Of a stretch of 64,000 nt of DNA, positions 52,613 to 62,024 are shown in pieces; the stretch's first letter is position 1; each line of letters starts with the position of its first letter. A model generated the notes under the pieces. The model made no database searches, had not been told where the DNA came from, and worked only from the letters and a program-made list of their open reading frames with translations. The position numbers and the translations under genes were made by a program. Origin of the DNA: Terrimonas ginsenosidimutans (GTDB lineage: Bacteria; Bacteroidota; Bacteroidia; Chitinophagales; Chitinophagaceae); assembly GCF_022012415.1 (NCBI RefSeq), contig NZ_JAKLTR010000002.1, positions 372,001 to 436,000 on the forward strand. The letters are read 5' to 3'.

Positions 52613-53518
52613 ATGAATCATATTCCCTTTAAAGGCATTATCGCCTATCCCATTACTCCATTTGACAGGAATGGAAAAGTTGATATTACACTGTTCAGGA
52701 AATTGGTGGAGCGGCTTGTAAAATCAGGATCGCACGGAATTGCGCCGCTGGGCAGTACAGGTGTGCTGCCTTATCTTACAGACGAAGAAAAAGAAGCGGT
52801 GACGGAAGCAACGATCGACCAGGTTGCCGGCCGCGTTCCAACTCTGGTTGGTGTATCGAACCTGACAACGGAAAGAACCATATATCATGCACAATTTGCG
52901 GAGAAGTCGGGTGCAACGGCGGTAATGATCATTCCCATGAGTTACTGGAAACTGACAGATGAAGAGATCGTGAAGCACTATGATGCAGTCGCCTCCAGAA
53001 TATCTATTCCGATCATGGCATATAATAACCCCGCTACCGGAGGCGTAGACATGTCTCCAGCCTTGTTGAAAAGACTGCTGAAGATCCCGAATGTGACGAT
53101 GATCAAGGAAAGCACGGGTGATATCCAGCGGATGCATTACCTGAGGCAGGAGTTGGGCGAAGACGTTGCGTTCTACAATGGTTCGAATCCCTTAGCGCTG
53201 GCAGCTTTTTCGGCCGGTGCAAACGGATGGTGTACGGCGGCGCCTAATCTGATCCCTCAACAGAATCTTGCATTGTACAATGCAGTACTCGATAACGATC
53301 TGCAAACTGCCCAACAGATCTTCTATCAGCAATCTGATCTGCTGAAGTTCATTGTGGCAAAGGGCTTGCCGAGAGCGATCAAAGCAGGGCTGAACCTGCT
53401 TGGTGAAGAAGGCGGATATTTGAGAAGTCCGTTACAAACGCTTACCGACGCAGAAACAGCAGAGCTGAAAAGTATTCTATCTGCAACAAGCATCAGTAAA
53501 CAAAATGCACTAGCCTAG
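52613..53518 (+). CDS. DapA-family class I aldolase (dihydrodipicolinate synthase / KDG aldolase-like)
   Basis: A 301-residue TIM-barrel enzyme: GIIAYPITPFDRNGKVDITL, APLGSTGVLPYLTDEEK, the catalytic Tyr in MAYNNPATGG and the Schiff-base K165 in NVTMIKESTGDI. Members include DapA, N-acetylneuraminate lyase and keto-deoxy-sugar-acid aldolases. A single-copy biosynthetic DapA would rarely sit in a PUL, so a catabolic role (sugar acid or sialic-acid-like substrate) is inferred. Coupled to the cupin gene; a terminator follows. Confidence 0.9.
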   Translation: MNHIPFKGIIAYPITPFDRNGKVDITLFRKLVERLVKSGSHGIAPLGSTGVLPYLTDEEKEAVTEATIDQVAGRVPTLVGVSNLTTERTIYHAQFAEKSGATAVMIIPMSYWKLTDEEIVKHYDAVASRISIPIMAYNNPATGGVDMSPALLKRLLKIPNVTMIKESTGDIQRMHYLRQELGEDVAFYNGSNPLALAAFSAGANGWCTAAPNLIPQQNLALYNAVLDNDLQTAQQIFYQQSDLLKFIVAKGLPRAIKAGLNLLGEEGGYLRSPLQTLTDAETAELKSILSATSISKQNALA

Positions 53519-53539
53519 AAAGGAAAGTTCCTGCACTTA

Positions 53540-53576
53540 GCAAAGCCCCTTGTTATTCAATGGGGCTTTGCTTTTT
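53540..53576 (+). terminator. Intrinsic terminator after DapA-family gene
   Basis: AGCAAAGCCCC / GGGGCTTTGCT with an 11-nt loop and a following T-run. Confidence 0.85.
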
Positions 53577-53778
53577 ATGTACATAAAGCAGCGCCGATGA
53601 TTGTATGACGGCGAATGCCGTTTTTCATTATGTCAGAAATACAATTATCCACTGGTAAACATGCAAACCAACTATTTCAAAAGACCATGTGTCAACAAGC
53701 GTTCTGGATATTCACTATATATTATACTAACTGCATCGTTTGTGTTAATTAGATAAAATAGGTGTGCAATGTGTTAAA

Positions 53779-53818
53779 ATATGTAAAGGGGGACAGGGAA
53801 GTAAAATTGTACTTTTAA
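53779..53818 (+). promoter_or_regulatory. PUL promoter motif, SusC copy
   Basis: ATATGTAAAGG (53779-53789), 20 bp, then TACTTTTAA (53810-53818), 105 bp before the SusC ATG. The same two blocks with a 19-bp gap precede the GH97 gene at 63114. The second block is one mismatch from the -7 box. The first sits where a -33 element or activator site would be. The rest of the 53519-53923 gap shows nothing else. Confidence 0.55.
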
Positions 53819-53923
53819 ATATCACATTGACAATTATTAGACAGATGTATTTATTCCACATGGATGCTAAAAAAGGGTCTGTGTATATGCTTCTGTAATT
53901 TATTAACTTCTAACTGACTGCTT

Positions 53924-56900
53924 ATGCAAATCCCATTGAAAAGAGGGCAGGGCATTTTATTGCCCTGTCAAAGCTCCCTGCTACGAGGTTATTCTCTTAC
54001 CCTTCTACTTTTCTTTTCTTTCTTTTTGCAGGTCAACGGACAATCCCGTTCATCGCAAAAAACTATCAACGGACAGGTTTCTACAGATGACGGCAAGCCC
54101 ATGCAGGGAGTGACTGTTCAGTTAAAGGAAAGCTTTGTCAGCACTGTAACAAATGCCGAAGGCGGTTTCTCCATTGTTGTTCCGGAGAAGAACAGTGGGG
54201 TTCTGGTATTTACCAATGTTGGCTACGCAGATAAAGAGGTAAATATTAACAACACAACTGCTGCAGTAAGTATCAGGCTGACTGCAGTTGACAAGGCGCT
54301 TGATGAGGTGGTTGTTGTTGGATATGGTAAACAGAAGAAAGCGACGTTGACAGGGTCTGTAACACAGATCAACACGAGTGATATCAAACAAAGTACATCC
54401 GTAAATATTTCCAATTCGCTTGCCGGTCGTATGCCTGGTGTGATCGCCAACAACCGCAGCGGTGAGCCCGGAGCAGATGGGTCTTCCATTCTGATCAGGG
54501 GTGCCGGAACAACAGGCAATGCAGCGCCATTGTATGTGATCGATGGAGTGGCGAACCGCAGTGGTTTTGAACGCTTGAACCCTAATGATATTGAAAGCAT
54601 CAGTATCTTAAAGGATGCATCCGCTGCGATCTATGGTGCTCAGGCGGCGAATGGCGTAATCCTTGTAACCACAAAGAGAGGTAAAACAGGCAAACCAACG
54701 ATCAGCTATGATGCCAGTTATGGTCTCTCTCAGCCAACACGCGTTCCCGAGCTTGTCAGCTCGTATGAATACGCAATCTTCAGAAATGAGAAAGATGCGC
54801 GTCAGAATGCCGGCACTCCGACTTTCTCTGCCGCGCAGATCCAGAAATATAAAGATGGATCAGATCCGTTGAATTATCCTAATACAGACTGGTATGATGA
54901 AGTGCTGAAACCCTGGACGCCGCAAACACAGCATTCCCTTTCAGTAGCCGGCGGTTCAGATCGCGTGAAATATTTTATGTCTGGTGGTTATACTTTCCAG
55001 GATGCATTCTATCGGAAATCTGCTACAGACTACAAGCAGTATAATATCCGGATGAATCTTGATGCACAGGTTACGAAACTTTTCAAAATATCGCTGGATA
55101 TCGTCGGCCGCAGTGAGAACCGGAAGTATTCTCCCGCAGGTTCAGATGGGATCTTCCTTTCTATCCTCGGCGCTTATCCGGGCCTCGCACCTTTCTATCC
55201 TAATGGAATGCCTGTTGCAGGGATCGAAGGCCCTAATCCACTACAGATGGCACAGGGCTATGATGGCTATCGGAAGGCGGTTAACAACACCGCGCAAACG
55301 CTTGCGTCCTTTGAATTGAAGCTTCCGTTCATCACACAGGGCCTCTCTCTCGCAGGGTTCGCGGCTCATGATTTTGCCTTTTATAACGGGAAGACATTTA
55401 CAAAACCTTTCGATCTGTATAGATATGACAGCACGGCCAAGCAATACAACAATGTAAGCGATATTCTTCTTGGCGATCCTGCTATCTCGCAGAATTATGG
55501 ATCCAGCTTGCTAAAGACATATCACCTGAAGCTGAATTATGAAAAGCGCTTTGGTGATCACCGGTTCAATTCCTTTATTGCTGTGGAACAGAGTGACTAC
55601 TATAACGAAGGTATCAACGCGTCGCGCTCTGCGCTTGTTAGTGGTCAGATCGATCAGTTGTTCGCATTTACCAATGATGCTACCCGAAATACCAATGGAA
55701 GCTCTGCAGATCAGAATGCACGCCGGAACTTCTTTGGCCGCATCAACTACAACTATAAAGAAAAGTATCTCGCTGAATTTGTATTCAGAAGAGATGGTTC
55801 GTTCAATTTCCCTCCCGGTAAACAATACGGCAACTTTCCGGGTCTCTCTGTAGGTTGGGTGGCGTCGGAAGAAGACTTTGTAAAGAAAGCATTACCGTTT
55901 TTTACCTTCCTGAAACTACGTGGTTCGTACAGCCAGTTGGGTAATGACCGTATTGCACAGTATCAATATCTCGCCCGCTATACGGTTGCGGATCCATTTG
56001 CTTACCAGACATACTTCCTGGGAAATGACGTGAACCCGATCTATGCTCCGGGACTGATGCCGGGCGTTGCGCCTAATCCTAATGTAACATGGGAGGTTGA
56101 GAAAATGAAAAATATTGCACTGGAAGGATCTGTATTGAAAGGTAAACTGGATTTCAGTGTGGAGTATTATACAGCGCGTCGTGATAAATTACTCGCTCCA
56201 AGAAATGCTTCTATTCCGGCTACCGCTGGTCTGACGCTGCCTGACGAGAATATCGGCAGAGTAGACCGTAGCGGTATCGAACTTACACTTGGTCATAAAG
56301 GAGAGATCGGTAAAGACTTTACTTACTACGTCGCCGGGAACTTTACCAAGACAAAATCAACCGTTGAGTTTATAGACGAATCTCCCAATGTAAGAGAATG
56401 GCAGAAACGCCAGGGCTTCCAACTGGGATCATGGCTGGTTTACCCAACGAACGGTATTTTTAATACCCAGGAAGAACTTACCGAAACCGCAGCAAAACTG
56501 CCAGGCACTAAAGTGGGCGATATCAAATATGTCGATTTTAATAAAGACGGCGTGATCAATGCCAATGATCAGGTCAGGATCTACGAATCACCAATTCCTT
56601 TGATCGTATATGGCGTAAGAATGGGGGCTGATTACAAAGGCTTGTCCTTAAATCTTCTCTGGCAGGGGCAGGCAAAGGCTAAACAGGTTCTGCTGCCACA
56701 GGCTAACAATGGCGAATTCATCCCTCCAAAATGGTTGTTCGATGAACGCTGGACTGCTGAAAATCCAAATGCAAAATACCCGGGTTCATTCGACCGGACC
56801 TACGGGATCAATAACCGCGCTTCCGAATTCTGGTTACAGGATATGTCATTCCTAAAGTTGAAATCTGCCGAGATCGCTTATACGTTCAATTCCGCCCGAC

Positions 56901-57061
56901 TGAAAAATGCAGGGATCACCAATCTTCGTGTGTACCTGAATGGGTTTAACCTGTTCAGTTTCGATAAAGTGAAGCACTACGATCCGGAAACAGTTGCATA
57001 TACAGGAGCTTATTATCCACAAACACGGATCTACACTGTAGGATTGAATCTTGGTTTTTAA
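53924..57061 (+). CDS. susC-like: SusC/RagA-family TonB-linked outer-membrane transporter
   Basis: 1045 residues. A signal sequence (GYSLTLLLFFSFFLQVNGQS) precedes a carboxypeptidase-regulatory-like domain (GQVSTDDGKPMQGVTVQL, about 50-125). A TonB-box-like region and plug follow (DEVVVVGYGKQKKATLTGSV, SGEPGADGSSILIRGAGTTG, PLYVIDGV, IYGAQAANGVILVTTKRGKT), then a long beta-barrel ending in YYPQTRIYTVGLNLGF. The C-terminal Phe is typical. It imports oligosaccharides in complex with the SusD protein encoded directly downstream. Confidence 0.97.
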   Translation: MQIPLKRGQGILLPCQSSLLRGYSLTLLLFFSFFLQVNGQSRSSQKTINGQVSTDDGKPMQGVTVQLKESFVSTVTNAEGGFSIVVPEKNSGVLVFTNVGYADKEVNINNTTAAVSIRLTAVDKALDEVVVVGYGKQKKATLTGSVTQINTSDIKQSTSVNISNSLAGRMPGVIANNRSGEPGADGSSILIRGAGTTGNAAPLYVIDGVANRSGFERLNPNDIESISILKDASAAIYGAQAANGVILVTTKRGKTGKPTISYDASYGLSQPTRVPELVSSYEYAIFRNEKDARQNAGTPTFSAAQIQKYKDGSDPLNYPNTDWYDEVLKPWTPQTQHSLSVAGGSDRVKYFMSGGYTFQDAFYRKSATDYKQYNIRMNLDAQVTKLFKISLDIVGRSENRKYSPAGSDGIFLSILGAYPGLAPFYPNGMPVAGIEGPNPLQMAQGYDGYRKAVNNTAQTLASFELKLPFITQGLSLAGFAAHDFAFYNGKTFTKPFDLYRYDSTAKQYNNVSDILLGDPAISQNYGSSLLKTYHLKLNYEKRFGDHRFNSFIAVEQSDYYNEGINASRSALVSGQIDQLFAFTNDATRNTNGSSADQNARRNFFGRINYNYKEKYLAEFVFRRDGSFNFPPGKQYGNFPGLSVGWVASEEDFVKKALPFFTFLKLRGSYSQLGNDRIAQYQYLARYTVADPFAYQTYFLGNDVNPIYAPGLMPGVAPNPNVTWEVEKMKNIALEGSVLKGKLDFSVEYYTARRDKLLAPRNASIPATAGLTLPDENIGRVDRSGIELTLGHKGEIGKDFTYYVAGNFTKTKSTVEFIDESPNVREWQKRQGFQLGSWLVYPTNGIFNTQEELTETAAKLPGTKVGDIKYVDFNKDGVINANDQVRIYESPIPLIVYGVRMGADYKGLSLNLLWQGQAKAKQVLLPQANNGEFIPPKWLFDERWTAENPNAKYPGSFDRTYGINNRASEFWLQDMSFLKLKSAEIAYTFNSARLKNAGITNLRVYLNGFNLFSFDKVKHYDPETVAYTGAYYPQTRIYTVGLNLGF

Positions 57062-57067
57062 TTGAAC

Positions 57068-58726
57068 ATGTTTAAAAGAAATTTTATGAAGAAGATCTTA
57101 TCTATATTAATACTTGCAGGTTTGGTGTTATCCATCAGTTCCTGCAAAAAAGATTTCCTGGAAAAGAAGCCACTGGATTCTTATTCAGATGCGGACTTAT
57201 GGAAAGACCTGAACCTGGTTGAAGCGTTTGTGAACAGCCGGTACACCATTCTTCCATACATGGAATCTTCCGGTGTGATCAAGTCATATTTTATGTCAGG
57301 GGCCTGTGACGAAGGTAATTCCAAGCACAGCTATGGTAATGAGCGCGCACTGGAAACCGGTCAGATGGGGCCCGATAATACGGTATATGATTTCTGGACA
57401 GCCAATTACCAGCAGATCCGCAATCTTAATATTTTCCTGAGCAAGGTAGATGAAGTGCCTGCACAGGGGCCTACAAACGAAGCAAAAAAGAAAAGGCTAA
57501 CAGGTGAAGTTTATTTCCTGCGTGCCTATGGGTATTTTGATCTGCTGCGTCATTACGGTGGGGTGCCTCTCATCTCAAAAGTGTACGGTCTTTCTGATAC
57601 GACTTTCAAAGTGGCGCGAAACACATTTGAAGAGGGCGTTGCGTTTGTGTTGAGCGATATCGCAAAAGCCATTGACCTCTTGCCTGCAAACTATGCAAGC
57701 GATGTGGCCAACACAGGTCGGGTTACTGCCACTGCCGCAAAAGCATTGAAATCGCGTTTGCTGTTGTATGCGGCAAGTACGCTTCATAACCCTGCCAACG
57801 ATCAGGCTAAGTGGCAGGCAGCTTCAACTGCTGCAAAAGAGGCTATTGATTTTGCCGAAAACAATGGATATGCACTGTTCCAGGGAGCTGATTACAAGAA
57901 CATTTTTGTTCAGAAGAATAACCAGGAAGTATTGCTGGCGTATAATTTCAGTAATGTACCGGGAGGTGGTATAGACATTGTGTGTCAACCAAACAGTTAT
58001 GGAGGATGGAGCGTTTACACTCCTTCTCAGGCGATGGTGGATGCATTTGAAATGACCAATGGGAAACCGATCACTGATCCTGCGTCGGGTTATGATGCCA
58101 CAAATCCTTATGTGAACCGTGATCCCCGTTTTTATGCGGATGTATTGTATAACGGAGCTATATTCAAAGGAACAGGTGTTGAAGTATTCGCGGGAGGAAA
58201 AGACAGTCCCCAGGGCCCACAGGGATGGAACGCCACAGAAACAGGCTATCACTGGCGTAAATATATGAGTGAAACGATCGACATGAATAAAGAAGGAAGT
58301 AATCAGAACATGATCATTTTCCGGCTCGCAGAACTCTATCTCAATTACGCGGAAGCGGAGCAGGCGTTGGGACGTGATATAGTGGCACGCGAATTCGCTA
58401 ACAAGATCCGTAGCCGTGCAAGTGTGAACATGCCGGCGATCACTGAATCATCAGCAGCATTGCGTGACCGGATACGTGCGGAAAGAAGGGTGGAGCTTTG
58501 CTTTGAAAGCCATCGCATCTACGATGTTCGTCGCTGGAAGATCGCTTCTGTTACGGAAAACAAACCGTTAATGGGTGTGACTGTTACAAAGTCCGGCAGT
58601 ACGATCACGTACACGCCTAAGGTAGTTCGCAACCGGGTGTTCAGAGAAGAGTATTATTTGTGGCCAATCTCAAGAGCAGAGATGAATAAAAATCCGTTGC
58701 TGGTAAATAATCCAGGGTATAACTGA
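57068..58726 (+). CDS. susD-like: SusD/RagB-family surface glycan-binding lipoprotein
   Basis: About 552 residues, with a lipoprotein signal ending in SISSCKKDFLEKKPLDSYSD. SusD signatures are EVYFLRAYGYFDLLRHYGGV, PLISKVYGL, NMIIFRLAELYLNYAEAEQA and RAERRVELCFESHRIYDVRR. The ATG at 57068 is 6 bp after the SusC stop; an internal ATG at 57086 is equally possible. It sits at the cell surface as the lid of the SusC transporter and captures glycan. A terminator follows at 58863-58895. Confidence 0.96.
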   Translation: MFKRNFMKKILSILILAGLVLSISSCKKDFLEKKPLDSYSDADLWKDLNLVEAFVNSRYTILPYMESSGVIKSYFMSGACDEGNSKHSYGNERALETGQMGPDNTVYDFWTANYQQIRNLNIFLSKVDEVPAQGPTNEAKKKRLTGEVYFLRAYGYFDLLRHYGGVPLISKVYGLSDTTFKVARNTFEEGVAFVLSDIAKAIDLLPANYASDVANTGRVTATAAKALKSRLLLYAASTLHNPANDQAKWQAASTAAKEAIDFAENNGYALFQGADYKNIFVQKNNQEVLLAYNFSNVPGGGIDIVCQPNSYGGWSVYTPSQAMVDAFEMTNGKPITDPASGYDATNPYVNRDPRFYADVLYNGAIFKGTGVEVFAGGKDSPQGPQGWNATETGYHWRKYMSETIDMNKEGSNQNMIIFRLAELYLNYAEAEQALGRDIVAREFANKIRSRASVNMPAITESSAALRDRIRAERRVELCFESHRIYDVRRWKIASVTENKPLMGVTVTKSGSTITYTPKVVRNRVFREEYYLWPISRAEMNKNPLLVNNPGYN

Positions 58727-58862
58727 GATCCTGTCCCAAAGCTGTATGTGTTTTACGTACGCATGCAGGAATAAATAATGTTTTTGCGTGGTTCCGCTGC
58801 CTGGGAACGCACCAGAACATACGGCAAAAAGTTTAGCAGTTACAGCAGCATGTTCAGTTATG

Positions 58863-58895
58863 AGTCCCGGTGGTGAGTGCCGGGATTCTTTTTTT
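58863..58895 (+). terminator. Intrinsic terminator after SusD
   Basis: AGTCCCGG / CCGGGATT stem with a 9-nt loop and a T-tract. It separates the susCD unit from the DUF6055-type gene. Confidence 0.75.
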
Positions 58896-58929
58896 AACCG
58901 ATCTTAGTCAGGTCATCAAATAGAAGGTA

Positions 58930-60273
58930 ATGATCGTCAGCAGTATTCTTAAAAGTATGATAGCGGTGCCCGCTGTGTTTTTGCTTGCGATGGCTGCAAG
59001 GAAAGACATTTCACCCGGGCCTCCTGTGACCCCTGTTCAGGATAAAGAAGCGTATATACCAGCGAAGGTATGGAGGGTGCCTGAACACAATAATTACGAC
59101 AGTGACACAAGTGAATTCTGCCATAGCAGAAAGGTGGAGTCTGAAAACATTGTGATCTTCTGGGCGAAGGAATTTGGAGCAGACCCTATGAAAAACCCGG
59201 ATTCCCTGAAACGATTTAATGTAAATGAGGCGCTAAAAGAGTGTGAAAGATTTTATGATTATTATGTAAACGATCTGAAGATCGTTCAGAAAGGAAGATC
59301 TGTTACTGATAAGTACAAAGTTCTTTTTTATGTGATCGGCGGAAAGGAACAGACTGCATTTGGTGGCGGTGAAGAGAATAAAGTAGGGATATTATGGACG
59401 CCAGCGGTCAGAATGCGCCGTGCGCCATATGGCGCTTTAGCTCACGAACTTGGACATGCATTTCAGTACCTTGCTTCGAGTGACAATGGTACGGGGCCGC
59501 GCGGTGCGATCATGGAAATGTCTGCACAGTACATGCTATGGCAGGTCTACCCGGAGTGGATGACCTTTGAGAACTACCACCTGGTAAGCCTGATGAAGAA
59601 AACGCATTTCGCCTTTCTCCATCCGACCAATATGTATCACACGCCTTATGTGATCGAATACTGGTCCAATAAACACGGCATTGAGTTCTTTGGCAAACTG
59701 ATGCGGGAAACAAAGAAAGGAGAGGATGTAGTGGCAACGTATAAAAGAATAAATGGATTGTCACAACAGCAATTCAATGACGGAATGTTTGATGCTTCGC
59801 GAAGATTCATTACCTGGGATATGAAGCGGATCGAAAAGGTGGCTGCTCAATATGCTAATCAGCATGCAACAACGTTTCTGCCGGTAGGTGATGGCTGGTT
59901 AAAAATTGCGGAGAGTAATTGCCCTCAGAACTATGGGTATAACGGGATCCGCTTGACCGTACCGAAGAAGGGCCGAAAGGTCAGTCTTTCCTTTAAAGGA
60001 ATTGCGGGTTCAGAGGGATTTCGTTCAGTCAAAATAGAGCAGGCTGGCTGGCGTTATGGTTTCCTTGCAGTTAAAAAGGACGGTACACGGGAATACGGCA
60101 AAATGTATTCATCAGCTGATGCAACGGTTTCTTTCAAAGTTCCAACTGACACGGAGTATCTGTGGCTGGTGGTGATGGGGGCGCCAAAGGAACATACGGA
60201 AGTTTCGGGAAAGGATGAGAATAATGCGCAGTGGCCTTATCAGATAAAGCTGCAGGGGACAGGGTTGTATTAG
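58930..60273 (+). CDS. DUF6055-type protein with HELGH zinc-peptidase motif
   Basis: A 447-residue protein with an N-terminal hydrophobic segment (MIAVPAVFLLAMAA). The middle has YGALAHELGHAFQYLASSDN with H172, E173 and H176 in zinc-metallopeptidase arrangement, and EMSAQYMLWQVYPEW with possible third ligands. The C-terminal 130 residues look like a beta-sandwich (GYNGIRLTVPKKGRKVSLSF). I assign it to the DUF6055 type from memory; function is not established there. It may process or bind glycoproteins released in PUL action. It is transcribed from its own promoter, after the susCD terminator. Confidence 0.8.
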   Translation: MIVSSILKSMIAVPAVFLLAMAARKDISPGPPVTPVQDKEAYIPAKVWRVPEHNNYDSDTSEFCHSRKVESENIVIFWAKEFGADPMKNPDSLKRFNVNEALKECERFYDYYVNDLKIVQKGRSVTDKYKVLFYVIGGKEQTAFGGGEENKVGILWTPAVRMRRAPYGALAHELGHAFQYLASSDNGTGPRGAIMEMSAQYMLWQVYPEWMTFENYHLVSLMKKTHFAFLHPTNMYHTPYVIEYWSNKHGIEFFGKLMRETKKGEDVVATYKRINGLSQQQFNDGMFDASRRFITWDMKRIEKVAAQYANQHATTFLPVGDGWLKIAESNCPQNYGYNGIRLTVPKKGRKVSLSFKGIAGSEGFRSVKIEQAGWRYGFLAVKKDGTREYGKMYSSADATVSFKVPTDTEYLWLVVMGAPKEHTEVSGKDENNAQWPYQIKLQGTGLY

Positions 60274-60319
60274 TTTGGGGAGCCCCAGAAGATCTTATCG
60301 ATCTGATTGGTGCAGGAAC

Positions 60320-60395
60320 AATACAGTGAACGCAACATATCGGAAGGACGCAGCGGTTGGTTGCGCTACTTGCGGTACGTTGCGTTCATTGTATT
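60320..60395. repeat. Palindromic repeat between convergent genes
   Basis: AATACAGTGAACGCAAC (60320-60336) and GTTGCGTTCATTGTATT (60379-60395) match at 16 of 17 positions, around an inner GC-rich part. It lies between the DUF6055-type gene and the APC permease and could terminate both or be a dispersed palindromic repeat. Confidence 0.65.
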
Positions 60396-60458
60396 TAGTC
60401 TTGCGATATGTCCTCTATAAGCCGGGAACGAATAACAAAACAGATCCAGGAACGGAAC

Positions 60459-61862
60459 TCATTTTTTCCTGCTTGCTCTTTTTACCAGGTAATAAACGGG
60501 TATTCCCAGCAATGTAATGATCAGTCCGGGCCATGTAAACTTCGGTTTGTAAATGATCAGCAAGCCACAGAATGTCAGGCCCATCAAAATATAAAGAACC
60601 GGTAGAACAGGGTAGCCGAACGCTTTATAAGGTCTTTCCAGGTCCGGCCGTTTCCGTCTTAGAATAAAGATCCCCGCGATCGTCAGCATATAGAAAACCA
60701 CCACTACGAACGAGATCATGTCCAGCAGGTCTCCATATTTTCCACTTAAGCTCCATAAGCAGGCAACAATGCATTGGATCCAAAGAGCAAAGCCAGGAAC
60801 AGCTGCATTGTTCAGTACGGACGCTTTCTTAAAGAACAGTCCGTCGTTCGCCATCGTGTAATAGACCCTTGCGCCGGCCATGATCAATCCATTATTGCAG
60901 CCAAATGTTGAGATCATGATCATGACCGCAATGATAAATGTGCCAGCGTGCCCGAAGATCACCTGTGCTGCGGATACAGCTACACGGTCTTTATCCGCGC
61001 TGGCGATCTCCTGCAATGGCAATACACCGAGATACATGATATTGGTCAGCAGGTAAACGATGGTGACGATGAGTGTGCCGAGAAATAAGCTTAACCCGAT
61101 ATTGCGTTTTGGGTTATGGATCTCACCGGCGATAAAAGTCACATTATGCCATGAATCGCTGCTGAAGATCGAGCCGACCATGGCTGCAGCGATCGCTCCC
61201 AATGCAGCAATGGTCGTGTATGATCCGGTGCCGCCGTCTGCGGCTAACGAACGCAGCTCCCAGGCATTCGCCCAATTCACATCCCAGATCTCTGGTTTCA
61301 ACGCGAATAAGCCAAAAATGATCAAACCAAACAGGCTGATCAGCTTTGTCAACGTAAGTGTTGTCTGGATCCCTTTGCCGCTTTTAACGCCGCGTGTATT
61401 AATAAATGTCAGCACTACGATCACAAGTATGGATAATAACTGCGCCGGAGAGATCCTTAGGAAACCAAGATCCAGGGCAACGTTGTCTTCACTGAATGCG
61501 GGAACGAGGTAAGCCGTGAACTTTGCAAATGCCACACCTACCGCAGCGATAGTGGCCGTTTGTATAACAGAAAAAAAACTCCAGCCATACAGAAATCCGA
61601 TCAGTGGATTGTATGCCTCTTTAAGATAAACATATTGCCCGCCGGCTTTGGGATACATCGCACTCAGCTCGCCGTAACTGACCGCAGCGATCAGCGTCAT
61701 GAAGCCAGTGATCAGCCATACCAGGATCAGCCAGCCAGCGCTGCCGACGTTGCGGGTTATATCCGCACTGACGATAAATATTCCGGAGCCGATCATGCTG
61801 CCTGCGACAAGCATGGTTGCATCCAGCAGCCGAAGTGTTGGTTTGAATGATGTGGAAGCCAT
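60459..61862 (-). CDS. APC-family amino-acid permease
   Basis: A 467-residue protein with about 12 TM segments. The first is LRLLDATMLVAGSMIGSGIF IV, with the GSGIF substrate-binding motif of APC/LAT-type permeases. Others include WLILVWLITGFMTLIAAVSY GELS and WHNVTFIAGEIHNPKRNIG. It would take up or exchange amino acids across the inner membrane. Its presence in a PUL suggests use of glycoprotein-derived amino acids or amino-sugar routes; that is inference. Repeated CCGGATATT motifs lie just upstream. Confidence 0.9.
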   Translation of the reverse strand: MASTSFKPTLRLLDATMLVAGSMIGSGIFIVSADITRNVGSAGWLILVWLITGFMTLIAAVSYGELSAMYPKAGGQYVYLKEAYNPLIGFLYGWSFFSVIQTATIAAVGVAFAKFTAYLVPAFSEDNVALDLGFLRISPAQLLSILVIVVLTFINTRGVKSGKGIQTTLTLTKLISLFGLIIFGLFALKPEIWDVNWANAWELRSLAADGGTGSYTTIAALGAIAAAMVGSIFSSDSWHNVTFIAGEIHNPKRNIGLSLFLGTLIVTIVYLLTNIMYLGVLPLQEIASADKDRVAVSAAQVIFGHAGTFIIAVMIMISTFGCNNGLIMAGARVYYTMANDGLFFKKASVLNNAAVPGFALWIQCIVACLWSLSGKYGDLLDMISFVVVVFYMLTIAGIFILRRKRPDLERPYKAFGYPVLPVLYILMGLTFCGLLIIYKPKFTWPGLIITLLGIPVYYLVKRASRKK

Positions 61863-61887
61863 TGTCTAAGCGTTAATTTTTAAGTTG

Positions 61888-62013
61888 CCGGATATTAACC
61901 GGGGCAGTCAGCCCCGTACAATGGCAATATAGCGAACGCCGGTCAAGACAGGTTGCCTGTTTTTTGCAGGAACTGACCGGATATTAACATGGAGCCTCAG
62001 GGTCAATATCCGG
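61888..62013. promoter_or_regulatory. Three CCGGATATTRAC motifs upstream of the permease
   Basis: CCGGATATTAAC at 61888-61899 and again at 61977-61988, and the inverted form GTCAATATCCGG at 62002-62013. They lie between the permease start and the AraC stop. They are candidate binding sites for a regulator of the permease. Confidence 0.5.
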
Positions 62014-62024
62014 CTGATCGCTGG

